NCBI GenBank assembly: GCA_040757455.1
Contig: JBFLXE010000077.1
Location: forward strand, 1-12,658
Source: Kmv42 sp040757455
GTDB taxonomy: Bacteria; Nitrospirota; Thermodesulfovibrionia; Thermodesulfovibrionales; SM23-35
DNA length: 12,658 nt
Reading direction: 5' to 3'
Shown: positions 1 through 7,069 of the stretch, one piece after another
Layout of the letters: every line of letters starts with the position of its first letter
How positions within the stretch are numbered: the stretch's first letter is position 1
Made by a program: the position numbers and the translations under genes
Notes under the pieces: generated by a model
Told to the model about the DNA's origin: nothing
Seen by the model: the letters and a program-made list of their open reading frames with translations, nothing else
The model's database searches: none

Positions 1-711
1 GGGACCGCTTATAAGCGTTACCTCTGCACCTCTTCTCGAAGCAGCACGCGCGATCGCATAACCCATCTTCCCGGAGGATCTGTTAGATATGAATCTTACA
101 GGATCAATATATTCTCTCGTGGGGCCGGCGGTAATGAGGATTCTTTCGTTCAGAAGATCTTTTTTTGTAAATATCGATTTTATTGTTTCGACTATATCGC
201 ATATTCCCGCCATTCTACCTATGCCTTCCTCGCCGCAAGCGAGGGGACCTTTCTCAGGACCGATCTGTATCACACCCCGGGAAAGTAGATTTTTCAGGTT
301 ATCCTGAAAGAATGGGTTCTCGTACATCCTCCAGTTCATAGAAGGTGCGACGGCTACTACGCCCTTGAAAGCGAGAAAACATGTGGTAAGCAAATCATCG
401 GCACTGCCATGTGCGAATTTGGAGATTATATTTGCTGTAGCCGGAGCCACAAGCAAAATATCGGAACCGGCAGGTAGTGAAATATGAACCATGGGGTCGT
501 TGAAAAGGTCACTATAGACTTTGTTTCCGGAGGTGACTTCGAGAGAAAGAGGTGTAACAAAATTCCTCGCAGCCTCGGTCATCACAACGCTGACCGAGGC
601 ACCTTCTTCTCTAAGCTTTCTTATTAGGTCGATAGTTTTATAAGCCGCAATGCCGCCGGAGATTCCGAGGAGAATGGACCTATTCTTCAGAACCTTCTTC
701 TCGCTTCTCAC
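1..711 (-). CDS. coaBC: Bifunctional CoaBC (phosphopantothenoylcysteine decarboxylase / phosphopantothenate-cysteine ligase), 3' truncated by window edge
   Basis: CoaBC makes 4'-phosphopantetheine for coenzyme A: the CoaB part joins cysteine to 4'-phosphopantothenate and the FMN-dependent CoaC part decarboxylates the product. I translated the minus strand from 711 to 1 and it is open throughout (237 codons, no stop). The flavoprotein half shows the N-terminal ILLGISGGIAAYK signature (about residues 13-25), the catalytic-type His in NDPMVHISLP (about 76), the substrate-binding PSMNWRMYENP (about 122-132) and the ACGEEGIGRM lid with its Cys near 158. The CoaB half begins at ITAGPTREYIDPVRFISNRS and is cut off about 20 residues later by the window edge. 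I chose the GTG at 711 because a GAGG lies 9 bases upstream and no ATG precedes the conserved core. This start overlaps the end of rpoZ by 32 bases. It is the last visible gene of the yicC operon. Confidence 0.93.
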   Translation of the reverse strand, partial: MRSEKKVLKNRSILLGISGGIAAYKTIDLIRKLREEGASVSVVMTEAARNFVTPLSLEVTSGNKVYSDLFNDPMVHISLPAGSDILLVAPATANIISKFAHGSADDLLTTCFLAFKGVVAVAPSMNWRMYENPFFQDNLKNLLSRGVIQIGPEKGPLACGEEGIGRMAGICDIVETIKSIFTKKDLLNERILITAGPTREYIDPVRFISNRSSGKMGYAIARAASRRGAEVTLISGP

Positions 712-1081
712 CGAAGAGACCCTCGAAAACCTTCTGGGTAGCCTCTCTTTCGTGAAGATAAACTTTGAGGTCCTTTTCAAACTCGGTAAGATCTTCGCTG
801 GTCATCTCCTTCCGTTTCTCTTCGAGGAGTCTTCTGTAATCGAACCTCTTAGATTCTTCCTTCGCCTTTTTAGCCTCTTCTCCTGTCAAAAACTCGATTG
901 CATTACCAATTGTCTCTTCCAGGGATACGCTTGTCAACTTCTTTGACTTTGTTTTAACTCTTGCCTTCGCCCCCACGGCAAGCTCCTTGGCCCTCTGAGA
1001 TGCAATGGATATAATCCTGAACCGCCCATCGATTTTATTCCTGTCATATTCGATCGGCAACGAAATGATGTCCATGCTCAT
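680..1081 (-). CDS. rpoZ: DNA-directed RNA polymerase omega subunit, with long charged C-terminal extension
   Basis: Omega is the small RNA polymerase subunit that helps assemble or stabilise beta-prime. The assignment rests on the core from about residue 15 to 65, which includes DGRFRIISIASQRAKEL, a GAKARV step and the SLEETIGNAIEFL segment matching the family's LxEIxxGxI end. It also rests on the position directly after gmk and before coaBC, where rpoZ usually sits. The N-terminus (MSMDIISLPIEYD) differs from the common ARVTVEDCL type. At 133 residues it is longer than E. coli omega (91); the extra 60 or so residues are strongly charged and probably helical. The ATG overlaps the gmk stop as ATGA, with GGAGG just upstream; a second in-frame ATG two codons later (1075) is an alternative start. 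Confidence 0.85.
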   Translation of the reverse strand: MSMDIISLPIEYDRNKIDGRFRIISIASQRAKELAVGAKARVKTKSKKLTSVSLEETIGNAIEFLTGEEAKKAKEESKRFDYRRLLEEKRKEMTSEDLTEFEKDLKVYLHEREATQKVFEGLFGEKREEGSEE

Positions 1082-1728
1082 ATTACCTCCTGTCTCAAAA
1101 AAAACTTTTCTATCCAGAGATGGTTGATCGTCCTTGCATTAACTCTTTGTGAAAGAATTACCGATTCGAGTTCCTTAATGGCCTGTTCCAAAATGTTATT
1201 AATTATAACATAGTCGTACTCTGCATAAGTCCGTATTTCTGCAATAGCTCTTTTAAGTCTTTTCTCTATGTCTTCTCTTGACTCAGTTAGTCTGCTCTCA
1301 AGCCTTTTTCTCAAAATCTCCAGTGAAGGTGGGAGTATAAAAATAAAAGTCCCTTCGAGAGATTTCTCTTTCAGCTGCGTTGCACCTTGCGTGTCTATAT
1401 CAAGAATGACATCGTTTCCCAGATCCACCAGTTCTTGAAGCCTTTTCCGTGAAGTTCCATAAAGTTCTCCGTGTATCTCTGACCATTCTATGAACTCTCC
1501 CCTATTGATCATCGCCCTGAAATCCTCTCTGCCGACAAAGGTGTAGTCGCTATTGTTGACCTCTCCTTCGCGAGGCCTTCGGGTAGTGTAGGAAACGGAA
1601 AATTTCAGATCAGGCAGAGCAGAAACGAGCTTCTTGCATAATGTGGTTTTGCCCGCTCCAGAAGGCGCTGAAACTATGAAGAGGTTCCCTCTACTCTTCC
1701 TCGCCTGCAACGGATTCTTTTCCCTCAT
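1078..1728 (-). CDS. gmk: Guanylate kinase
   Basis: Guanylate kinase phosphorylates GMP to GDP with ATP in the cytoplasm. The P-loop SAPSGAGKTTL lies at about residues 20-30. It is followed by the GMP-binding segment VSYTTRRPREGE and DYTFV, then the FIEW..IHGELYGT region and DIDTQGA, all in the expected order and spacing. The 216-residue length is near the family norm (about 205) with a short N-terminal extension. The ATG at 1728 overlaps the end of the remA-like gene by 38 bases. A TTG at 1710 (six codons in), with AGGGA about 10 bases upstream, is an alternative start and would shorten the overlap. The stop overlaps the rpoZ start as ATGA, which suggests translational coupling. Confidence 0.95.
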   Translation of the reverse strand: MREKNPLQARKSRGNLFIVSAPSGAGKTTLCKKLVSALPDLKFSVSYTTRRPREGEVNNSDYTFVGREDFRAMINRGEFIEWSEIHGELYGTSRKRLQELVDLGNDVILDIDTQGATQLKEKSLEGTFIFILPPSLEILRKRLESRLTESREDIEKRLKRAIAEIRTYAEYDYVIINNILEQAIKELESVILSQRVNARTINHLWIEKFFLRQEVI

Positions 1729-1990
1729 TAAACCGTTGAGTGATTGTTTCTGCCTGTATGGCAGAGAGGATAATATGATTACTGTCCGTGACTATTATCG
1801 AACGGGTGCGCCTGCCTTCCGTGGCATCGACCAGTCTTCCCGCTTTCTTAGCCTCCTCCCGAAGCCTCTTCATCGGTGCGGAACCTGGTGTGACGATCGC
1901 AACCACCTTCGAGGCCGCAACTACATTTCCAAACCCTATGTTAACGAGCACGGGACTTACGTCGCCTTTTTTCATGGTCATCCCTTTCAT
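1691..1990 (-). CDS. remA: RemA-like DUF370 protein (regulator of extracellular matrix genes family)
   Basis: This small DUF370/RemA protein is recognised from LVNIGFGNVVAASKVVAIV, then SAPMKRL, VDATEGRRTRSIIVTDSNH and ILSAIQAETITQRF, which match Bacillus RemA along nearly the whole length. In Bacillus subtilis RemA is an oligomeric DNA-binding activator of biofilm matrix and osmoprotection genes. In proteobacteria the family is common beside yicC and gmk but its role is not settled, so the regulatory function here is inference. The ATG at 1990 overlaps the yicC stop as ATGA. An internal ATG at 1975, with AAAGGG six bases upstream, is an equally plausible start and would remove five residues. 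The last 15 or so residues are acidic and not conserved, and overlap the start of gmk. Confidence 0.85.
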   Translation of the reverse strand: MKGMTMKKGDVSPVLVNIGFGNVVAASKVVAIVTPGSAPMKRLREEAKKAGRLVDATEGRRTRSIIVTDSNHIILSAIQAETITQRFNEGKESVAGEEE

Positions 1991-2835
1991 TGAATATTTT
2001 GAACCTGTTCCCTGATCTTTTCTATTTCTGTCTTCACCTCGACCACAAGCTTCGAGATATCATAATCGCTTGCTTTAGAGGCCAGAGTGTTGGCTTCTCT
2101 GACTATTTCCTGTAAAAGAAAATCGAGTTTCTTGCCTACGCTGTCGCCGCTGTCAAGGATATCATTAAACTGTTTGAGATGATTCTCTATGCGATTCAAT
2201 TCTTCTGATATATCAGTTTTCTCTGCCACGATTGCCGCTTCCTGCAATATTCTATTATTATCAATCATGTCGGAACCAAGAAGCAAACTCAGCTTCTCCG
2301 TGAATCTATTTTTCCATGTTATCATTTCCTCTGGCGCGAGTTCTTTTATTTTTTGCGTTGCCTCCTTCAAAAAATTTATTCTTGTACGTATCTCCTCCGT
2401 AAGGAATCGGCCTTCCTGAATTCTCATGGATTCAAGATTTGAGACGGCTGAGTGAAAGACACTGTAAAGCACATTCACATCATACTCGGGCTCTTCTTCG
2501 GTGAAAATCTCCCGGTATTCTGTCAGCATGCCGATGTCGATCCTTCCGGGAATCGAAAGTTCCTTCTGCAAGCTCGAAAGAGCCGTGTAGATGTTTTCAG
2601 CCATTTCCTTGTTCACTCTCAGACGTGGCATTCGTCCGTCAACCAGGGAAATTGAGATATCAAATCTTCCCCTTCTGAACTTCTCCTTAATGATATTTCT
2701 CAAACTAATCTCATATTTGCTCATATAAGGAGGCATCTTTATCGAAATATCCAGAAATCTATGGTTCAGGGAGCGGATTTCCACCGCAAAGTCTTCGTTT
2801 TCAGCACTTCCGAATCCAGTCATACTCTGTATCAT
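1987..2835 (-). CDS. yicC: YicC family endoribonuclease
   Basis: YicC-family proteins are reported to be endoribonucleases (E. coli YicC acts in small-RNA turnover); before that they were described as stress-induced proteins. The gene encodes about 282 residues. The conserved N-terminus is MIQSMTGFGSAE, followed by EIRSLNHRFLDISIKMP. The C-terminus has the family block KLDFLLQEIVREANTLASK and VVEVKTEIEKIREQVQNIQ. The frame opens further upstream, to 2877, but the family begins at the MxxSMTGFG motif, so I place the start at 2835; the ATG at 2823 is an alternative. It is the first gene of the minus-strand operon, and the promoter at 2849-2877 would give a leader of only about 7 bases before 2835, or about 19 before 2823. 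No strong Shine-Dalgarno sequence is visible for either start. Confidence 0.93.
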   Translation of the reverse strand: MIQSMTGFGSAENEDFAVEIRSLNHRFLDISIKMPPYMSKYEISLRNIIKEKFRRGRFDISISLVDGRMPRLRVNKEMAENIYTALSSLQKELSIPGRIDIGMLTEYREIFTEEEPEYDVNVLYSVFHSAVSNLESMRIQEGRFLTEEIRTRINFLKEATQKIKELAPEEMITWKNRFTEKLSLLLGSDMIDNNRILQEAAIVAEKTDISEELNRIENHLKQFNDILDSGDSVGKKLDFLLQEIVREANTLASKASDYDISKLVVEVKTEIEKIREQVQNIQ

Positions 2836-2848
2836 AAGTATTAGATAA

Positions 2849-2877
2849 ACTATAAATGACTCATAAAATTTAGTCAA
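2849..2877 (-). promoter_or_regulatory. Sigma70-type promoter of the yicC-coaBC operon
   Basis: On the minus strand TTGACT (2877-2872) and TATAGT (2854-2849) are separated by exactly 17 bases, each matching five of six consensus positions. Transcription would start near 2842, almost on top of the yicC ATG at 2835, so the mRNA may be nearly leaderless. This is motif reading only. Confidence 0.55.
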
Positions 2878-2891
2878 TTAAACCGCTAATC

Positions 2892-2920
2892 TTGAAAAAT
2901 AAAGATTTTTCGTCTAAAAT
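2892..2920 (+). promoter_or_regulatory. Sigma70-type promoter of the por-mgl operon
   Basis: TTGAAA (2892-2897) and TAAAAT (2915-2920) are separated by 17 bases, each five of six to consensus. The start would be near 2927, about 25 bases before the porC ATG at 2952. Its -35 box lies only 14 bases from the -35 box of the divergent yicC promoter, so one bound factor could affect both operons. Confidence 0.55.
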
Positions 2921-2951
2921 TAATAGTCCAAGTCCCTCGGATTATACTAAT

Positions 2952-3527
2952 ATGACCGAAATTATCGAGATTAGGTGGCATGGCAGGGGAGGACAGGGAA
3001 CCGTTACCGCTGCAAAAGTGCTTGCTGACGCCTGTCTGAGCGGGGGGAGGTATGTCCAGGCTTTTCCTGAATATGGCCCAGAAAGAGCAGGGGCGCCTCT
3101 CAGAGCTTATAACAGGATAAGTTCAAGAGAATTGAGATTACATTGCCCCGTACTCCGGCCGCGGGTGGTGAATGTTGTAGATGCTACACTTCTGGATACT
3201 GTTGATGTATCCGATGGCGCTACCGAAGACGCGGTGTTTATAGTCAATACATCGAAGGAGCCGGATGAGGTCAGAGAGAAACTGAAGGTTCTACCAGGAC
3301 AAAGAGTGTTTACTCTCGATGCTACAAGGATCGCGCTTGATTGCATCGGCAGGGCCTTACCAAATGCTCCGATGCTCGGAGCAGTTTGTAGGGTGACCGG
3401 TCTCGTCAGTCTTGAATATCTTCTCGAGGACGTCAGAAAGAGTTTCGGCAAGAAGTTTTCCCAGAAGATAATAGAGGGTAATCTGGAGGCGACGAAACGC
3501 GGCTATGAGGAGGTCAGAGAAGGATGA
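2952..3527 (+). CDS. porC: Pyruvate:ferredoxin oxidoreductase, gamma subunit
   Basis: This is the gamma subunit of a four-subunit 2-oxoacid:ferredoxin oxidoreductase (also called PorG). The 191-residue product carries the family signature IRWHGRGGQGTVTAAKVLA at its N-terminus, then QAFPEYGPERAGAPLRAYNRIS and the late PNAPMLGAVCRVTGL segment. Gamma and delta subunits are separate here, as in archaeal and Thermotoga enzymes, rather than fused into one long PFOR chain. An upstream in-frame TTG at 2892 would add 20 residues, but it lies inside the predicted -35 box and the extension is not family-like, so I use the ATG at 2952. No strong ribosome site is visible. The stop overlaps porD as ATGA. 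Confidence 0.93.
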   Translation: MTEIIEIRWHGRGGQGTVTAAKVLADACLSGGRYVQAFPEYGPERAGAPLRAYNRISSRELRLHCPVLRPRVVNVVDATLLDTVDVSDGATEDAVFIVNTSKEPDEVREKLKVLPGQRVFTLDATRIALDCIGRALPNAPMLGAVCRVTGLVSLEYLLEDVRKSFGKKFSQKIIEGNLEATKRGYEEVREG

Positions 3528-3817
3528 AACTGAAGGGATGGAAGGAAGTCACACCTGGTGCGGTAATTCTTGAAGCAGGAAGTGCCGCTCATTTCAAGAC
3601 TGGCTCGTGGAGAGCTTTCAGGCCCATATGGAAAGAAGAATATTGTATACAATGCCTGTTTTGCTGGCTCTACTGTCCGGATATGGCGATAAAAGTCAGG
3701 GACGGAAAAAGGGCCGAATTTGATTACGATTATTGCAAAGGTTGCGGAGTCTGCGCCTTTGAATGTCCCGGAAAAAAGGGTAATAAGGCGATAGTCATGG
3801 AGGAGGAGGGGAAATAA
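3524..3817 (+). CDS. porD: Pyruvate:ferredoxin oxidoreductase, delta subunit (2x[4Fe-4S] ferredoxin)
   Basis: This is the small electron-transfer subunit that passes electrons from the beta-subunit cluster to external ferredoxin. The 97-residue protein has two full [4Fe-4S] motifs: Cys41, 44, 47 and 51 (CIQCLFCWLYCP) and Cys71, 74, 77 and 81 (CKGCGVCAFECP). In the usual crossed pattern the last Cys of each motif ligates the other cluster. The N-terminal GSWRAFRPIWKEEYC block is typical of PorD. The ATG overlaps the porC stop as ATGA, and the TAA overlaps the porA ATG by one base, so the three genes are probably translationally coupled. A purine-rich GGAGGAGGGG at its 3' end serves as the porA ribosome site. 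Confidence 0.95.
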   Translation: MKLKGWKEVTPGAVILEAGSAAHFKTGSWRAFRPIWKEEYCIQCLFCWLYCPDMAIKVRDGKRAEFDYDYCKGCGVCAFECPGKKGNKAIVMEEEGK

Positions 3818-4998
3818 TGGCGAAGATTGTTGCTGCGACAGGCAATGAAGCTGTTGCCAATGCCTTGAGGCAGGTGGATCCAGATGTCTGCGCGGCATAT
3901 CCTATCACTCCCCAGACGGAATTGATGCAGAGATTCTCGAGCTTCGTGTCAGACGGCATCGTCAAAACCGAACTCATTCTTGTTGAAAGTGAGCATAGCG
4001 CGATGAGTGCATGTGTTGGTGCCGCAGCTGGGGGGGGGCGAGTTGTGACCGCCACGTCATCGCAGGGGCTTGCTCTCATGTGGGAGATACTATTTATTGC
4101 TTCCGGCTTAAGGCTGCCAGTAATCATGCCGGTTGTGAACCGGGCACTCTCAGCGCCTATCAATATTCATGGTGATCACTCGGACGCCATGGGTGCGAGG
4201 GATTCCGGATGGATTCAGCTATGGTCGGAAAATGCACAGGAGGCATATGACAATACCATACAGGCATTCCGGATCGCGGAGCATCTGAATGTCAGACTTC
4301 CCGTGATGATATGTCTTGACGGTTTCATAATCAGCCACTCTATCGAGCGGGTTGAATATCTCGAAGACAGTGACGTACAGAATTTCGTTGGCGATTACAG
4401 GCGGGTGAATCCACTCCTCGATATCGAACACCCGGTCAGCTATGGCCCCCTCATACTGCCTGATTATTATATGGAGTTCAGAAAGGCTCATGATGACGTT
4501 ATGGCGGGCGTGGACGAAGTTGTGCTCAAAACCGGAGATGAATTTGAGAAGATATCAGGCAGGCGATATGGTCTTTTTGAAAAATACCGGATCGATGATG
4601 CAGAAATAGGGATGGTCATTCTTGGATCGGCTGCAGGCACGTCAAAAGATGTCATCGATGGGTTCAGGGATATGGGAATTAAAGCCGGCCTGTTGAAGCC
4701 CCGTTTATTCAGGCCTTTCCCGTATGAAGAGGTTGGCAGTGCACTAAACCACCTGAAGGCGGTTTGTGTACTCGACAGAGCTGACGCTTTTGGGGGTTCC
4801 TACGGGCAGTTATTTCTTGACATTTCGACAAGCCTTTACCCATTCGAGAAAAAACCGATACTCATCAATAAAATATATGGACTCGGCGGAAGAGATTACC
4901 TCCCCGAACATGCAGAGTTTGTCCTCAAGGAACTGGCTGGGATCGCAGAGACTTCAAAAGTCAGAACGTTCAAGGAATACATAGGGGTTAGAGAATAG
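3817..4998 (+). CDS. porA: Pyruvate:ferredoxin oxidoreductase, alpha subunit
   Basis: The alpha subunit supplies the pyrimidine-binding half of the thiamine diphosphate site. The 393-residue product has the N-terminal GNEAVANAL and AYPITPQTELMQRF motif, the VESEHSAMSACVGAAAGGGR segment, TATSSQGLALMWEILFIASG, then NRALSAPINIHGDHSD and RDSGWIQLWSEN. These follow archaeal pyruvate synthase alpha chains closely, which favours pyruvate over 2-oxoglutarate as substrate. The C-terminal domain contains GSAAGTSKDVIDG, LKPRLFRPFP and YGLGGRDY. A strong GGAGGAGGGG lies just before the start. An uninterrupted run of nine G at 4030-4038 encodes Gly72-74 and keeps the frame. Only one base separates the stop from porB. 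Confidence 0.96.
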   Translation: MAKIVAATGNEAVANALRQVDPDVCAAYPITPQTELMQRFSSFVSDGIVKTELILVESEHSAMSACVGAAAGGGRVVTATSSQGLALMWEILFIASGLRLPVIMPVVNRALSAPINIHGDHSDAMGARDSGWIQLWSENAQEAYDNTIQAFRIAEHLNVRLPVMICLDGFIISHSIERVEYLEDSDVQNFVGDYRRVNPLLDIEHPVSYGPLILPDYYMEFRKAHDDVMAGVDEVVLKTGDEFEKISGRRYGLFEKYRIDDAEIGMVILGSAAGTSKDVIDGFRDMGIKAGLLKPRLFRPFPYEEVGSALNHLKAVCVLDRADAFGGSYGQLFLDISTSLYPFEKKPILINKIYGLGGRDYLPEHAEFVLKELAGIAETSKVRTFKEYIGVRE

Positions 4999-4999
4999 A

Positions 5000-5938
5000 A
5001 TGGCGAAAATACTTACTCTCAGGGACCTTTCAAAAAAGGATGTATTGATATCAGGGGGACACAGGATGTGCGCTGGATGCGGTGCGCCTACTGTGATAAA
5101 GATGGTTCTCCTTGCATCGGATTATCCTGTCGTTGCATCAGCCGCCACGGGGTGCTTGGAGGTATCGACCTGTATATCAGAATACACCGCCTGGAAAGTT
5201 CCCTGGATTCACAATGCTTTTGAGAATGCTGCCGCGACCATAGCAGGCGTGGAGACGATGTACAGGTCCCTGAAAAAACAGGGCAAAATAGACAGGGAAA
5301 TAAAATTTATCGCCTTTGGTGGCGATGGAGGAACATATGATATCGGCCTGCAGAGTCTGTCAGGGGCAATAGAGCGCGGGCATGATATGCTTTATGTCTG
5401 CTACGACAATGGCGCATATATGAATACGGGAATACAGCGCTCAAGTGCTACACCCCTGGGCGCAGACACGACCACGAGACCTGCGGGATCTGTGATCCCT
5501 GGAAAAACCGAGCCGAGGAAAAATCTGACGAGGATTATAGCAGCTCACAACATACCCTATGTGGCACAGGCATCGCCGAGCCATTGGATGGATCTCATGA
5601 AAAAAGTGAGAAAGGCTTTAGAGATCAAGGGGCCGAAATTTATGAATGTAATATCTCCCTGTAACAGGGGGTGGAGATCGAGGACTGATGACTCGATCAT
5701 GTTGAGCAGACTTGCTGTTGAAACCTGCTTCTGGCCTCTTTACGAGGTTGAGAATGGCGTTACGCGAATAACTTTCAAACCAAGGGAAAAAAAGCCGATA
5801 GAAGATTTTCTGAGACCCCAGGGAAGGTTCAAACATCTTTTTAAACCCGAAAATGAATGGCTCATGAAGAAAGCGCAGGATGATATTGACAAGGAATGGC
5901 AGAGACTTCAAAGAGAGGAGACACCGTCAGCCGCTTGA
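5000..5938 (+). CDS. porB: Pyruvate:ferredoxin oxidoreductase, beta subunit (TPP and [4Fe-4S] binding)
   Basis: The beta subunit binds thiamine diphosphate and the proximal [4Fe-4S] cluster. The 312-residue protein shows the cluster ligands Cys24 and Cys27 (HRMCAGCGAP), Cys52 (ATGCLEVST) and Cys221 (VISPCNRGW). The TPP/Mg motif is GGDGG (about 107-111), ending in YDNGAYMNTGIQRSS (Asn137, Asn142). TAWKVPWIHNAFENAAA is also typical of pyruvate synthase beta chains. With porC, porD and porA it completes the enzyme, which interconverts pyruvate plus CoA with acetyl-CoA, CO2 and reduced ferredoxin; the direction used in the cell cannot be read from sequence. mglB follows after 37 bases with no visible terminator. 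Confidence 0.96.
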   Translation: MAKILTLRDLSKKDVLISGGHRMCAGCGAPTVIKMVLLASDYPVVASAATGCLEVSTCISEYTAWKVPWIHNAFENAAATIAGVETMYRSLKKQGKIDREIKFIAFGGDGGTYDIGLQSLSGAIERGHDMLYVCYDNGAYMNTGIQRSSATPLGADTTTRPAGSVIPGKTEPRKNLTRIIAAHNIPYVAQASPSHWMDLMKKVRKALEIKGPKFMNVISPCNRGWRSRTDDSIMLSRLAVETCFWPLYEVENGVTRITFKPREKKPIEDFLRPQGRFKHLFKPENEWLMKKAQDDIDKEWQRLQREETPSAA

Positions 5939-5975
5939 TATTCAACTGTTAATTATATATGATAAGTTTAACACC

Positions 5976-6470
5976 ATGATTGGTTCTGACCTTGTGATGT
6001 ACGAAGAGGAATTCCGCAAGATAGATGAGGAACTCCAGAAACTCCACCGCCAATCTAATTCCAAGGTTGTTTTCCTCGTTGACAAGAATGGCCAGCTTAT
6101 TGCATCTGCGGGGGACACACACGATATCGATACCACCTCATTGGCATCTCTCACCGCAGGTAATATAGCGGCTACAGGCGGGATCGCAAGACTGTTGGGC
6201 GAAAAAGAATTTACCATTCTTTTCCATGAAGGTGAAAAGGACAATATTCATATTTCTCTCGTGGGACAGAGGATTATACTTGTTGTGATTTTTGATCATC
6301 GTTCATCCCTGGGTCTTGTGAGATTGCGGGTTAAAAAAGCTTCCGAGATGCTCAGCAAGATATTCGACGATATCGCCCATAAGGTGGAAACAGAAAAGGG
6401 AGATGGGAAATTCGAAGAATCTCTCTTTGCTGAAATTACCGATGAAGATATCGACAACCTCTTCAGGTAG
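5976..6470 (+). CDS. mglB: MglB, roadblock/LC7 GTPase-activating protein for MglA
   Basis: MglB is a homodimeric roadblock/LC7 protein. In Myxococcus xanthus it sits at the lagging cell pole and activates the GTPase of MglA, so it sets the front-rear axis. The 164-residue product closely resembles the Myxococcus protein: LVMYEEEFRKID at the N-terminus, KVVFLVDKNGQLIASAG, DTTSLASLTAGNIAATGG, then RSSLGLVRLRVKKASEML. It ends in an acidic tail, FAEITDEDIDNLFR, after a charged linker. The frame opens at 5880, but the family begins about eight residues before MYEEEF, so I place the start at the ATG at 5976; the ATG at 5997 is the alternative. The ribosome site is weak. It lies 37 bases after porB and 11 before mglA. 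Confidence 0.93.
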   Translation: MIGSDLVMYEEEFRKIDEELQKLHRQSNSKVVFLVDKNGQLIASAGDTHDIDTTSLASLTAGNIAATGGIARLLGEKEFTILFHEGEKDNIHISLVGQRIILVVIFDHRSSLGLVRLRVKKASEMLSKIFDDIAHKVETEKGDGKFEESLFAEITDEDIDNLFR

Positions 6471-6481
6471 GTGTACCTTAA

Positions 6482-7069
6482 GTGTCCTTTATAAATTACT
6501 CCTCGCGTGAGATCAATTGCAAGATAGTTTATTACGGACCTGGACTTTGTGGAAAGACCACGAATCTTCAATACATTTATAGAAGAACAAATCCTGAGCA
6601 GAAGGGAAAACTCATATCCCTTGCAACAGAAACGGAAAGGACACTATTTTTTGACTTTCTTCCTTTGGCTCTCGGTGACATTAGAGGTTTTCGGATAAGA
6701 TTTCATCTTTACACCGTACCGGGCCAGGTCTTTTATGCAGCAAGCAGAAAACTGATCCTTAAAGGTGTTGACGGCGTTGTCTTTGTTGCAGACAGCCAGA
6801 TCGAAAGGATGGAATCTAACCTGGAAAGTATTGATGATTTATCGTTGAACCTTGCCGAACAGGGCTACAACCTTGAAAAACTGCCCTTCACGATACAGTA
6901 CAACAAAAGAGACCTTCCGAATATCGTACCTGTTGTGGAGATGAATAAACTCTTGAATCATCGCCATATTCAATGGTTTGAGGCGGTTGCCATAACGGGC
7001 AAAGGGGTATTTGAGACACTTAAGTCAGTTGCAAAACAGGTACTCACAGAGCTAAAGAAACATTATTAG
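6482..7069 (+). CDS. mglA: MglA, Ras-like polarity GTPase
   Basis: MglA is the small Ras-like GTPase that marks the leading pole and controls gliding and pilus polarity in Myxococcus. The 195-residue protein is very similar to M. xanthus MglA from the first residues (MSFINYSSREINCKIVYYG). The P-loop GPGLCGKTT lies at about 19-27. Arg53, the intrinsic catalytic arginine in the Myxococcus protein, is present in TETERTL. The MglA-specific Thr78 replaces the usual Asp of the DxxG motif in TVPGQ, with Gln82 kept. The guanine motif NKRD is at 141-144. All nucleotide-handling residues are therefore intact. The start is GTG, with AGGTG eight bases before it overlapping the end of mglB. The last four bases overlap the convergent PAS/GAF gene. 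Confidence 0.97.
   Translation: MSFINYSSREINCKIVYYGPGLCGKTTNLQYIYRRTNPEQKGKLISLATETERTLFFDFLPLALGDIRGFRIRFHLYTVPGQVFYAASRKLILKGVDGVVFVADSQIERMESNLESIDDLSLNLAEQGYNLEKLPFTIQYNKRDLPNIVPVVEMNKLLNHRHIQWFEAVAITGKGVFETLKSVAKQVLTELKKHY

Noticed and set aside
650..946. Plus-strand open frame opposite rpoZ/coaBC
   Set aside because: It is the shadow of two well-identified minus-strand genes and shows no family motif of its own.
1634..1993. Plus-strand open frame opposite gmk/remA
   Set aside because: It is antisense to conserved coding sequence, with Cys/His-rich composition typical of chance frames.
2892..2951. Upstream TTG start for porC
   Set aside because: The extra 20 residues are not family-like and the codon overlaps the predicted -35 box.
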